Below are positions 14,144-21,506 of a DNA stretch of 21,506 nucleotides, piece after piece. Origin of the DNA: Candidatus Rifleibacteriota bacterium (lineage in GTDB: Bacteria > Riflebacteria > Ozemobacteria > Ozemobacterales > Ozemobacteraceae); the NCBI GenBank assembly GCA_017526725.1, contig JAFXRA010000186.1:1-21506 (forward strand), read 5' to 3'. The notes under the pieces were generated by a model that was given only the letters and a program-made list of their open reading frames with translations, was not told the DNA's origin and made no database searches. Position 1 is the stretch's first letter, and the number at the start of each line of letters is the position of its first letter. A program made the position numbers and the translations under genes.

Positions 14144-16033
14144 ATGAATATTGCCTTAAAACTAGTAATATACATATTTATATTATTGGCCTTGGTTTAT
14201 GCCGGAGCCATGTGTTTTGGCGTGTCAATAAATATAACTGTATATCTAATTTGCGCAGTTCTTGCTGTTGCATTCGTTTATTTCTTTATAAAGATCAAAG
14301 TTGTTAATCCTATCAATAAATTTGTTGATATTGCTGATAAAATCGTTGACGGTGATAATGTTGAAGCTTTAGAAGATCTTAAAATAGGTGATATATCACA
14401 GCTTCAAGATGGTTTTAGTAAAATTTTCCAAAGTCTTATAGAATCACGTGTTGCCGTTGAGTCTTATATGAAGACTATTGGCGAAATAAATAAGGAATTG
14501 AATGAAAAAGTAGATTCTTTGTCTGCTCTTTATTATGCAAGTCAGGCAATGGGCGGAAGCCTTAATATTGATACTCTCGCAAGAAACTTCATTACAATTT
14601 TCAGTGAAAGAATAGGTATTGAAGGTGCTGGTCTTATGCTTTACAGTGATAAGAACGATTTGGTCAGTGTTAAAGACTTGATTGGCATTTCTCCAGAACT
14701 TTTTGGCAAATTTAAATTCTATTCAGATCATACCATTCTTACAAAAGTTTTTGCTGATGAAGGCTATTGGGAAACCACAGAGCAAGATACTAATATGCTG
14801 GTGGCAGAGTTTGAATCAGATGAATTACGCCGCATTAAGCTTGTTTTCCCAATGAGAATAAAAGACCATTTTGTTGGTTTACTTTTATTGACCGAAAAGA
14901 AAAATGGTGAACCCTATGCTAAATCTGATTTTGAACTTTTCCAGGCAATAGTTGGTTTGGCAAGCACTTCTATTAATAATGCTATGCTCTTTGAACGTTC
15001 TGAAGAAACCAAGAACGAACTAGACCATAAGGTGTTCAATCTTATGACTTTGCAGCAGGCAAGCAAGGTTCTTTCTTCTACTCTTAATCTTGAAGAACTC
15101 ATTAATATATCTATAGATATGTTCTTAGAAACCGTATGGGCTAATAAAGGCATATTAATGCTTGCTTCTGATGATTCTTCAGACCTTGAAGTTAAAGCAT
15201 TTAAAGGTATTACAGCAGAAGAAGTTGATGCTTTAAAGAAAGACCCTGCCGAATCCTGGGTAATGACTACCATAGAAAAAGAAAAGAAGCCTATTTTTGC
15301 TCAGGAACTTTCACGAAAAAGCTATCAGTCTTATACTGCTCTTAATAAGGAATTACCCTTTGCCGTTTATGTACCAATGCTTAAAGAAGGCGAATTATAC
15401 GGCATTGTTAAAGTCGGTCCAAAGATTAATGGTGAACCCTTCTCTGATAATGATTTGGAATTCTTTGAAACATTAGCATCTCAGGCAGTTATTTCATTCG
15501 AAAATGCAAGACTTTATTCTCTTGCTATTACAGATTCTATTACTAAACTTTATGTTCATAGATATTTCCAGTTCAGACTAGAAGAAGAAGTTGCCAGAAG
15601 CAGACGTTACAATTCTACTATTACTTTGCTTATGTGCGATATCGACCACTTTAAGAATGTTAACGATACTTACGGTCATCAGCAGGGTGATTGTATTCTT
15701 AGAGAAGTCAGCCGTATTATTCGTAAAAATGTTAGAAATACTGATATTGCCTGCCGTTACGGTGGTGAAGAATTCGCTATTATTTTACCAGAAACTACAC
15801 AGTCTGATTCTAAGATTGTTGCAGAAAGAATTCGCCGTGACGTAGCAAAATGTGATTTCCCATCTATTATGGCTGGTCAGCCTCCTGTTCACTGCTCTAT
15901 TTCAATTGGTGTTGCAGGATTCCCGCTTAATGCAGACAACAAAGACCAGCTTATCCAAAAGGCAGATGCTGCACTCTATAAAGCCAAAGATGGCGGCCGC
16001 AACCAGGTCGTTCTCTGCGGAATTGATGATTAA
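14144..16033 (+). CDS. Membrane-bound GAF-GAF-GGDEF diguanylate cyclase
   Basis: A 629-residue enzyme predicted to make cyclic di-GMP from two GTP. Two membrane helices (about 7-26 and 32-50) lead into a linker with HAMP-like character (about 50-110) and a short coiled segment. Two GAF-like sensor domains follow (about 125-285 and 295-455), then the GGDEF domain (about 464-626). The active-site loop is GGEEF (540-544), with metal ligand Asp499 and nucleotide-binding NVNDTYGHQQGD (505-516). RNTD (531-534), five residues before GGEEF, is a complete RxxD inhibitory site, so product feedback is expected. No EAL or HD-GYP domain is present. It appears to be transcribed alone, and its ligand is unknown. 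Confidence 0.93.
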   Translation: MNIALKLVIYIFILLALVYAGAMCFGVSINITVYLICAVLAVAFVYFFIKIKVVNPINKFVDIADKIVDGDNVEALEDLKIGDISQLQDGFSKIFQSLIESRVAVESYMKTIGEINKELNEKVDSLSALYYASQAMGGSLNIDTLARNFITIFSERIGIEGAGLMLYSDKNDLVSVKDLIGISPELFGKFKFYSDHTILTKVFADEGYWETTEQDTNMLVAEFESDELRRIKLVFPMRIKDHFVGLLLLTEKKNGEPYAKSDFELFQAIVGLASTSINNAMLFERSEETKNELDHKVFNLMTLQQASKVLSSTLNLEELINISIDMFLETVWANKGILMLASDDSSDLEVKAFKGITAEEVDALKKDPAESWVMTTIEKEKKPIFAQELSRKSYQSYTALNKELPFAVYVPMLKEGELYGIVKVGPKINGEPFSDNDLEFFETLASQAVISFENARLYSLAITDSITKLYVHRYFQFRLEEEVARSRRYNSTITLLMCDIDHFKNVNDTYGHQQGDCILREVSRIIRKNVRNTDIACRYGGEEFAIILPETTQSDSKIVAERIRRDVAKCDFPSIMAGQPPVHCSISIGVAGFPLNADNKDQLIQKADAALYKAKDGGRNQVVLCGIDD

Positions 16034-16075
16034 GTTAGAGCTTAGAGCACAAGGTTCTATGCTTCTTTTTTTACC

Positions 16076-16104
16076 TTGATGTCGCAAAAGAATATCATTA
16101 TAAT
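16076..16104 (+). promoter_or_regulatory. Strong promoter for the DUF4160/DUF2442 pair
   Basis: TTGATG (16076-16081), a 17-bp spacer and a perfect TATAAT (16099-16104) lie just after the diguanylate cyclase stop. A GAGG at 16114-16117 precedes the ATG at 16128. The pair therefore has its own transcription start. Confidence 0.75.
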
Positions 16105-16127
16105 GTAGATAATGAGGTGTTTAGAAT

Positions 16128-16394
16128 ATGCCGGAATTATGTAGATTTTATAATATAGTAATAAAAATGATTTTTGATGATAACGAACAGCACCATAAAC
16201 CTCATTTTCATGTTTATTTTGCAGAATACGAAGCTTCTGTAGGAGTGGATGGTGAATTATTGGCAGGTGATTTGCCTTCAAAGCAGATGAAATTAGTTCT
16301 TGCTTGGGCAGCAATACACGAAGACGAACTATATGCTGCATGGAATAATGCTGTTAGAAATATACCTTTCGATAAAATTGAACCTTTGAGGTAA
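16128..16394 (+). CDS. DUF4160 protein
   Basis: An 88-residue protein with the features of DUF4160: the opening PELCRFYNIVIKMIFDDNEQHHKPHFHVYF (1-31, rich in His), then EYEASVGVDGELLAGDLP and a C-terminal helix with LAWAAIHEDELYAAWNNA. The conserved HxPHFHV cluster suggests metal binding or catalysis, but no biochemical function is established to my knowledge. The partner DUF2442 gene starts four bases after its stop. DUF4160/DUF2442 pairs recur in many bacteria as small two-gene cassettes and have been suspected to act as toxin-antitoxin-like modules; that is a hypothesis. Confidence 0.85.
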   Translation: MPELCRFYNIVIKMIFDDNEQHHKPHFHVYFAEYEASVGVDGELLAGDLPSKQMKLVLAWAAIHEDELYAAWNNAVRNIPFDKIEPLR

Positions 16395-16398
16395 TTTT

Positions 16399-16680
16399 AT
16401 GTATGAAAGAAATGGCATTTGCTATCCGGATAAACCTATAAAAGAAATAAAGGTAACTGATATAAGTATAAAAAAAGATTATATTCTTAAAGTTACTTTT
16501 AATAATGGGGAATTAAAATTATTTGATTTTGCTTCATTGCTCAACACGCCTGCTTTCAAACTTTTAAAAGATAAAAGTATATTTGATAATATTAGTTTAG
16601 ATTTTGGTATTCCAACTTGGAATAATGGAGAAATAGATATTTCACCAGCTTATTTGTATAAATATGGTATTGATGAATAA
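16399..16680 (+). CDS. DUF2442 protein, partner of DUF4160
   Basis: A 93-residue protein matching the DUF2442 pattern: IKEIKVTDISIKKDYILKVTFNNGELKLFDF (about 14-44), then a short LLNTPAFKLLKDKSIFDNI segment, and a C-terminal GIPTWNNGEIDISPAYLY. In these families the final WxNGxDISPxxLY block is the most conserved part. The ribosome binding site (GAGG near 16387) lies inside the end of the DUF4160 gene, so the two are co-translated. Function is unknown; by analogy with two-gene cassettes it may bind or regulate its partner. Confidence 0.85.
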   Translation: MYERNGICYPDKPIKEIKVTDISIKKDYILKVTFNNGELKLFDFASLLNTPAFKLLKDKSIFDNISLDFGIPTWNNGEIDISPAYLYKYGIDE

Positions 16681-16770
16681 TTATAAAATCCTCACTCCTC
16701 ATTCCTAATAATTCTCTGTCGCTCTAAGAGGCGAAGCCTCGTTGCTCTGTTGTTCTAAAAAGGAACTTAT

Positions 16771-17232
16771 ATGTCAGTAAAAATTAACAACTCTACTATT
16801 AATAATAATGCTAGTTCTGGAATAAAATCTTCACAAACCGCGACCTCTGCCGGTGGGGTAGGGGGCAGTGATTCTTTCCAGTCTGTCTTTAAGACTGCAC
16901 GCCTAGATAATTTCAACGGCACCATGAAAGAACTTCTTGATATAGTAAAAGTCAGAGGTGATGCTTTTATACATTCGCCACAGGAAGAGTCTTTAAGCAG
17001 CTATCGTGAATCTGTAAAACTCTTTTTAAATAGAATAAAAGATGAATTCTTATCTCTCAAAGAAGAATTTGGTGCCAGTAGAGATGGCGAGCAGAGGGTG
17101 TACCAGTTGGTAGAAACTGCTGGCGGCCAAGCAGATTCCATGACTAAGGAAGCTTTTACTCAGGATAAAGCTCTTGATTTGCTGGCAAGCTTAGATGATA
17201 TCCGCGGTCTCGTTCTTGATGTGATAGGGTAA
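16771..17232 (+). CDS. yaaR: DUF327 (YaaR-like) protein
   Basis: A 153-residue protein resembling the DUF327/YaaR family. A Ser/Asn/Gly-rich flexible N-terminus (1-30) precedes a helical body with FQSVFKTARLDNF, ELLDIVKVRGDAFIHSPQEESLSSYRESVKLFLNRIKDEF and a C-terminal block KALDLLASLDDIRGLVLDVIG. Length and order are typical. The family is known mainly from Firmicutes and other lineages and has no settled role. AAGGA about eight bases before the ATG supports the start. It is convergent with the lipoprotein gene and shares a bidirectional terminator with it. Confidence 0.8.
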   Translation: MSVKINNSTINNNASSGIKSSQTATSAGGVGGSDSFQSVFKTARLDNFNGTMKELLDIVKVRGDAFIHSPQEESLSSYRESVKLFLNRIKDEFLSLKEEFGASRDGEQRVYQLVETAGGQADSMTKEAFTQDKALDLLASLDDIRGLVLDVIG

Positions 17233-17233
17233 A

Positions 17234-17263
17234 AAAAAGCCTTCGGTTCACCGAAGGCTTTTT
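17234..17263. terminator. Bidirectional terminator between convergent genes
   Basis: A perfect 13-bp stem (17234-17246 with 17251-17263; AAAAAGCCTTCGG/CCGAAGGCTTTTT) closes on a TTCA loop. A-run and T-run flank it symmetrically, so it can end the DUF327 transcript on the plus strand and the lipoprotein transcript on the minus strand. Confidence 0.93.
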
Positions 17264-17273
17264 GGCATAAGAA

Positions 17274-17302
17274 CAATAAAATTTAACTGTTAAATTTTAT
17301 TG
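17274..17302 (-). repeat. AT-rich perfect hairpin covering the lipoprotein stop codon
   Basis: A 13-bp perfect inverted repeat (17274-17286 with 17290-17302, CTG loop) made almost entirely of A/T contains the minus-strand stop codon at 17297-17299. It lies just upstream, in transcript order, of the G/C-cored terminator at 17234-17263. It may stabilise the mRNA 3' end. Confidence 0.85.
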
Positions 17303-19582
17303 AATGGGAACATTGAATGTTGTTCCTTTAACAGGTAAAACAGTAAGCTTTTTGCCATCATCACTGTTAAACTTGGCAAAGTCACCATTGTATCTATCTC
17401 TAGAATCTAAACCAGGTTGTTTTCCGCTAAAAATAGAACCGTTAATTAACTTTTTGCCATTTTTGTTTTCTATAACGAAAAGAATTGTATAAATCTTATC
17501 GTTATCAGTAAAGAATGAAATAGCAAATAAACTATTTGTCATACCTATAATATTTGTTTGAACTTTAACCTTGTCGGTTTCTTTACCTTTATTGTAGGTT
17601 GCTATAGACTTACCATCTTTTTTGACAACTTTTAATTCTGAACCATCTTTGGTTTCTACAGGCTTTAATTCTTCTGCAGGCAATTGGGCAATTTCTTCTT
17701 CTATTTTATTGCCGGAAACTTCTTTTATTTCTGTTGGAACTTCAACAGCTACTTCCTTAGGAATATCCACACGAACTAATTTGCCATTAACAACTTTATA
17801 ATTTCTTTTAGTTGTTGAATTGTTCTTTTCAACGCAAGTTACAGCTAATTCAGCTCCTTCACATTTGTTATCTGCTAAAACATCAACTTTTGTACCTACA
17901 ACATCAAGAGTTCTGAAATCAAATTCAGTTACATCATCCTTGATTTTATAAGTATTGCCATTATTAACTAAGTGAGCATTAGCTGTTTGTTTGTTTATAT
18001 CGCAGTCTGCCGTAATTGTAACATTGTTTTTGCTTTCGTTAGCAGAGATTTTAACAATAGCATTGCCGAAACATTTTTTGTTTCTATCTTTTAATTCTTT
18101 AGTGTATTCTTCACTTTTTTCCATATACATATACCCAGTTGTGTCTCCAACCCAAGTATATTTGTCAGAAGTGGGTTCCCATTTATAGTCATATTTTAAA
18201 CCGGTAACATCAACTTTTGCTTTGTTGAAAGCAACTTCTGTATTACCAAGCATCAAAACCTGATCTTGTTTATAATCACCAATATCAACATGGGCTTCAG
18301 CATCGCCAACGACTATTGAATCTAAATTACCAGATACATTTCTTAATTTTACGTTTACGCTATTGATTGTTGCGCTTCTGTTTACTGTTGGAGTTGTTTC
18401 AATAGGCATACCATAAGCATAAGCATCAACCTTGCCATTACTTTGATTATTGGTTAAATTACCGCTAATAGTAACTTCACAAGTGCTGGCATATTTAAAA
18501 TTAGATACGGGCTTTTCACTAACGGTCAAAGAATCACTATATTCATAAGTATTCCATTGGCCATAGCTGTAATTGGCAAAATTACCCAAGTAAGTTGTTT
18601 TAGCAGTAGAAATGGTTCCTGTAATACCACTTATAGTAAAATTAATATTTTTGCTAGAATACTCATCTTTTGTTAGTTCTGTTGTTGTATCTGAATATCC
18701 ACTAGCATCATTCCAATGCCATATAAAATTATATGCATCACGAGTTCCGATAAAATTATTAACTTTAAGAACAATAGGTTTATTCAATGAATAAGTTATT
18801 TTTGAAGTAATTTTCTTTGTTGCTTTGAATCCCCAATAATATCCATTTTCATTAGTAGTTATTTTATTACCACTATAATCTATGAAAGAATCAGAATCGG
18901 GGATATTTTCTTCTTTGCCGCTATCATAAGCTACCTTAAGGTCTGTATCAATTGTGCCTTTAATTAGGTTTTTGGTTTTGCCTTCTCTGGTAAATTCTTC
19001 AATAGATATTTTGGCGTTTGAATTAAAAGTAAGGCTCTTTAAGGTTGTACCATCTAATTCACATTTACAACCATTAATTAAATAATGTCCTGCAGTAGCA
19101 AGAGCAGTTTCATTTTCATTAGTTGGTTCTTCATAAAGAACAGGAATATAATAAAGAGTTCTTTCATAAACATTATTTGAGAAAGAAGCTACTTCAAAAT
19201 AATTATAAGCATCTTTTTCTCCCATCCACAAACCATCTTCTATACTTCCACCAGAAGCTCTTAAAACAGCTCTTAAAAGTTTTGGAGCTTCCATTGCTGC
19301 AACTATTGAATTATTGGTGTCTGTCATACTGAAAACTTCTTTATTATTTGCTATTGAAGTTCTAGAAGATTCTGCAACACCACCATTTAGAATATTTGAA
19401 AAATTGTTTACAACAGGAACAACACTTGAACTAACACCAGATTGTGCTGTTTGAGCTTCTGGAGATTGAGAGTTTGTTGGTGCAGGATTTCCTCCACCAC
19501 CGCCACCACCACCGCAGCCAACCATAGCGACAGTTGCTAATAAAGCAACAACCAAACAACTAACTTTTAACAAGTTTTTCAT
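17297..19582 (-). CDS. Large lipoprotein with poly-Gly linker, unknown function
   Basis: A 761-residue protein beginning with a lipoprotein signal peptide: MKNLLKVS, a hydrophobic core and the lipobox AMVGC with Cys23. Cys23 is followed by eight consecutive Gly and a short low-complexity linker (NPAPTNSQSPEAQTAQSG). The long mature part is rich in Asn, Thr, Ser, Lys and Tyr and looks beta-rich, with short strand-turn patterns and no recognised domain. Many NG/DG turns suggest repetitive beta structure. A Lys/Glu-rich stretch (about 610-660) contains Val/Pro-rich segments. AAAGGAG (19590-19596 on the minus strand) lies seven bases from the ATG. The product is probably surface or periplasm-facing and anchored by lipid at Cys23. 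Confidence 0.8.
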   Translation of the reverse strand: MKNLLKVSCLVVALLATVAMVGCGGGGGGGGNPAPTNSQSPEAQTAQSGVSSSVVPVVNNFSNILNGGVAESSRTSIANNKEVFSMTDTNNSIVAAMEAPKLLRAVLRASGGSIEDGLWMGEKDAYNYFEVASFSNNVYERTLYYIPVLYEEPTNENETALATAGHYLINGCKCELDGTTLKSLTFNSNAKISIEEFTREGKTKNLIKGTIDTDLKVAYDSGKEENIPDSDSFIDYSGNKITTNENGYYWGFKATKKITSKITYSLNKPIVLKVNNFIGTRDAYNFIWHWNDASGYSDTTTELTKDEYSSKNINFTISGITGTISTAKTTYLGNFANYSYGQWNTYEYSDSLTVSEKPVSNFKYASTCEVTISGNLTNNQSNGKVDAYAYGMPIETTPTVNRSATINSVNVKLRNVSGNLDSIVVGDAEAHVDIGDYKQDQVLMLGNTEVAFNKAKVDVTGLKYDYKWEPTSDKYTWVGDTTGYMYMEKSEEYTKELKDRNKKCFGNAIVKISANESKNNVTITADCDINKQTANAHLVNNGNTYKIKDDVTEFDFRTLDVVGTKVDVLADNKCEGAELAVTCVEKNNSTTKRNYKVVNGKLVRVDIPKEVAVEVPTEIKEVSGNKIEEEIAQLPAEELKPVETKDGSELKVVKKDGKSIATYNKGKETDKVKVQTNIIGMTNSLFAISFFTDNDKIYTILFVIENKNGKKLINGSIFSGKQPGLDSRDRYNGDFAKFNSDDGKKLTVLPVKGTTFNVPIQ

Positions 19583-19608
19583 AGTACAACTCCTTTTATA
19601 TTTTTTTT

Positions 19609-19818
19609 AAGACCCCTTCAGTCGAGCTAACGCTCGCCAGCTCCCCCAGCAGTTTTACAAACTCTGGTGGAGCATCTTTAAATAATCCGCATTCAGTGAA
19701 GTAACCCAAAGATCTGCCCCCAGTTTAGCTGGGGGAAGTGGCACGCAGTGCCGACGACCAACAGGATGTTGGAGTGCATGCGAGCGCCAGGATGGCAAGC
19801 GAGCCGTAAAGGGGTCTT
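19609..19818. repeat. 210-bp multi-hairpin element with 10-bp terminal inverted repeats
   Basis: The ends are AAGACCCCTT (19609-19618) and AAGGGGTCTT (19809-19818), with subterminal GCTCGC (19632-19637) and GCGAGC (19799-19804) also inverted. Inside are several stem-loops: CGAGC/GCTCG at 19623-19636, a long one at 19640-19673 (GCTCC, CCAG and AGTTT arms with a TAC loop), CCCCCAG/CTGGGGG at 19717-19735, GGCAC/GTGCC at 19740-19752, CCAAC/GTTGG at 19758-19772 and GCC/GGC at 19786-19796. The last two both have AGGAT loops. It is much richer in G and C than its surroundings. It has no ORF, and is best read as a MITE- or REP-like element or a structured leader of the lipoprotein mRNA. Confidence 0.75.
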
Positions 19819-19864
19819 TTTAACACGATAATAATACCCACAACTAACAACAACTATCTCTTAT

Positions 19865-19899
19865 AAAAAAAGACCTTAGATTGCTCTAAGGTCTTTTTT
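19865..19899 (-). terminator. Terminator of the porin gene
   Basis: A perfect 15-bp stem (19866-19880 with 19885-19899; core GACCTTAGA/TCTAAGGTC) with a TTGC loop starts about 20 bases beyond the porin stop in transcript direction. The flanking A/T runs make it bidirectional. It separates the porin from the lipoprotein gene. Confidence 0.93.
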
Positions 19900-19919
19900 G
19901 TAATCTTTAAGCTAAGCTA

Positions 19920-21506
19920 TTAGAAGCGGCTGTAGATTTCTGCATAGTAAAGGTTGGTGTCGATATCTGGACAAGCAACGTTTTCATTGTTTGCACCAGC
20001 TCTGTAATCTTTACCTTCAACAGAAGAGTTCTGATAGCCAAGTCTTAATCTTGTATTTTCAGCAAGTTTGTAAGTATATTCGAAAGTAATGATGTTAGCT
20101 TTGAGGTCTGCATTGTAGCCAAGGCCACCAGCATTCTGAGCGAATACATTGTCATGACCATCTTTCTTGTTCTGAATCATATCATAAGCTAATCTGAAGC
20201 TGTGCTTATCATTGTTCTTAAGAGTATAACCAAGTTCTAACTTGATATCGCTGAGGTTGCAGAAGTCGAGGTTAGTGTTACCACCAAGAGCCATATTGCT
20301 GAGGTAGATATCTTCAAATATGGTTTCGTCGCCGTCATGATATCTGTTAGCATTTTCAACATTGATGTTTGCATGAGATTCTTCATCAGCAAAAGTGTAA
20401 GCTAACTTAGCAGTGAGTTGTTTCTGATCATCATACTTAACAGCGATGTGAGCCAAAATACCAGCTTCATCATCAGCAACCTGGAACTGATTACCATTAA
20501 CAGTTACATCTTTTCTACCAGTATTTTCAGTGCTGCTGTAAACCAAACCTAAGTCATATTTAACTTTGTCATTGTTGTTGCTGAGCTTGCCGCTAGCACC
20601 AAATTCAACTCTCATTTCTTTGTTGTTTTCTAATTGAGACTGTGCTGGAGCACCATTGTTATTGATTGGATAATCAAAACGAGCATCATTGTAATAGAAA
20701 CCTAAGTAGAGGTCATGACCCTTGGTGCTGTAGTCAGCATTGATGTTCCAAACATTGTAATAATCCTGCTGAGGAACATTCTGACCATTAACGTTTCTAG
20801 CATTATCGTTAGTTCTGTCGAAGAATACGTTGAAAGCTACATCTACATCGCCACAGCGCTTAGTGTAGTTAACAGCATCCATATAGTTGTGAACTACGAA
20901 ACCATGACCGTGCTGATACCAATCACGACCAAACTTGAAGTCGCCGCCGAAGCTGAACATATCTTTAATCTGGATGTAAGCAACTTCAACTTCACCAGTT
21001 CTCTTGTTTCCGCCATCCCACTGTCTGCCATTAAGAGCAAATGCTGGACCACGGTTATTGCCATTACCGACATCAGCTCTGTTGTTAGTGTTGTCAAGCA
21101 TATTCCAACGAGCACGAGCAGTAACGTTTTCATCTATCTGAGCATCCAACTGGAGTCTGAGCATAGTTTCAGTTCTGTGAGCTTTTCTTTCTGGATTTAC
21201 TTGATTTCCAGCTACAGACATATCATCTATATTGATACCATAGTTGCGAACCAAAATGTCACCAGAAAGTTTTACTTTGTCCATGCCGCCGTTCTTCATA
21301 TAAGTCTTGATGCCATCAACGTCTTTTTTGAGACCGGCAACATCTTCTTTTACAACCTGCATATCATCTTCAAGAGCGGTAACTTTAACGCCGAGAAGAG
21401 CAAGTTCGTCTGCGAATTCAACAGTAAGTTTTTCAAGAGTCTGGAGGTCAGTCTTAGAAACAGAACCGTTGCCACCCATCTGTTCAACGTTAGCGATCAT
21501 CTTAGC
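19920..21506 (-). CDS. Porin, C-terminal part (N-terminus outside window)
   Basis: Partial: the frame stays open to the window edge, reading Ala-Lys before the first in-frame Met at 21500, so the true start is upstream. Counting from that Met, residues 1-9 look like the end of an SLH-type domain (AKMIANVEQMG). Residues about 17-68 form a heptad-rich coiled coil (LEKLTVEFADELALLGVKVTALEDDMQVVKEDV), and from about 77 an aromatic- and Asp/Asn-rich beta-barrel runs to the C-terminal Phe (LYYAEIYSRF). SLH-coiled-coil-barrel porins anchor the outer membrane to the cell wall in several diderm lineages, a known architecture; its use here is inferred because the SLH part is not visible. Codon choice is visibly more uniform than in the neighbours, as expected of an abundant protein. 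Confidence 0.8.
   Translation of the reverse strand, partial: AKMIANVEQMGGNGSVSKTDLQTLEKLTVEFADELALLGVKVTALEDDMQVVKEDVAGLKKDVDGIKTYMKNGGMDKVKLSGDILVRNYGINIDDMSVAGNQVNPERKAHRTETMLRLQLDAQIDENVTARARWNMLDNTNNRADVGNGNNRGPAFALNGRQWDGGNKRTGEVEVAYIQIKDMFSFGGDFKFGRDWYQHGHGFVVHNYMDAVNYTKRCGDVDVAFNVFFDRTNDNARNVNGQNVPQQDYYNVWNINADYSTKGHDLYLGFYYNDARFDYPINNNGAPAQSQLENNKEMRVEFGASGKLSNNNDKVKYDLGLVYSSTENTGRKDVTVNGNQFQVADDEAGILAHIAVKYDDQKQLTAKLAYTFADEESHANINVENANRYHDGDETIFEDIYLSNMALGGNTNLDFCNLSDIKLELGYTLKNNDKHSFRLAYDMIQNKKDGHDNVFAQNAGGLGYNADLKANIITFEYTYKLAENTRLRLGYQNSSVEGKDYRAGANNENVACPDIDTNLYYAEIYSRF

Larger units (their letters stand above)
19583..19919. other. Gene-free stretch between the lipoprotein and porin genes
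   Basis: About 337 bases with no credible gene. In minus-strand order it holds the porin terminator (19865-19899), a short AT-rich stretch, the 210-bp multi-hairpin element (19609-19818) and the ribosome binding site of the lipoprotein gene (19590-19596). A lipoprotein promoter is not obvious; a repeated TATTAT on the minus strand near 19826-19840 is a weak candidate -10. Confidence 0.75.

Noticed and set aside
14110..14307. 65-codon ORF overlapping the start of the diguanylate cyclase gene
   Set aside because: It is out of frame with a clear membrane-GAF-GGDEF protein and has Cys/Arg-rich composition typical of a shadow frame.
19609..19818. Insertion sequence or CRISPR in the lipoprotein upstream region
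   Set aside because: No transposase ORF, no clear target-site duplication and no regular repeat-spacer pattern; only a non-coding structured element can be supported.
1..21506. tRNA, rRNA or known riboswitch
   Set aside because: No cloverleaf with conserved T-loop, no rRNA-like stretch and no recognisable riboswitch core was seen by eye; a covariance search was not possible.

Overview
The window is AT-rich DNA from a diderm (outer-membrane) bacterium. An LptF/LptG-type permease, a C-terminal porin fragment whose N-terminal flank looks like the end of an SLH domain plus coiled coil, a putative outer-membrane barrel and a lipoprotein all point to an outer membrane. SpoVG, DUF327 (YaaR) and an RsbW/RsbV-type pair are more usual in Firmicutes-like and deep-branching lineages. 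The mix fits an uncultivated diderm phylum or a Negativicutes-like group. I cannot assign the taxon from sequence alone.

Layout, left to right. (1) 56-1822: a promoter, a speB-like ureohydrolase and an overlapping prepilin peptidase. (2) 1879-3116: a promoter, secG with a long 9 x 39-bp Pro/Ala-rich repeat tail, a small two-helix membrane protein, and a terminator. (3) 3235-4525: an HD-domain phosphohydrolase and an ABC ATPase with no permease beside it. (4) 4540-5715: a promoter, a predicted outer-membrane protein and spoVG. (5) 5716-6056: a gene-free stretch with a large hairpin and an 8-bp tandem repeat. (6) 6057-6690: a secreted protein of unknown function and its terminator. (7) 6759-13809: a probable long operon of LptF/G permease, argS, an 872-aa TPR protein, an RsbW-like kinase, an RsbV-like STAS protein and tmk. 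(8) 13810-14143: gene-free, low-complexity. (9) 14144-16033: a membrane GAF-GAF-GGDEF diguanylate cyclase. (10) 16076-16680: a DUF4160/DUF2442 pair with its own promoter. (11) 16771-17263: yaaR-like DUF327 and a shared bidirectional terminator. (12) Minus strand, 17297-21506: a large lipoprotein, a 210-bp multi-hairpin element with inverted termini, a terminator, and the C-terminal part of a porin running off the window.

The recurring themes are envelope biogenesis (SecG, LptF/G, barrel, lipoprotein, porin, prepilin peptidase) and signalling (TPR protein, RsbW/RsbV pair, diguanylate cyclase, SpoVG). Several genes (2849, 5446, 12359) seem to start with TTG just after an upstream stop and lack a clear Shine-Dalgarno. 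Others (agmatinase, secG, lipoprotein) have a strong AGGAG.

The observations most worth a second look are the 210-bp structured element, the repeat-bearing SecG tail, the TPR-RsbW-RsbV module inside a housekeeping operon, the nearly leaderless lptF/G promoter, and the DUF4160/DUF2442 cassette. No rRNA, tRNA, CRISPR array, transposase or phage gene was seen.
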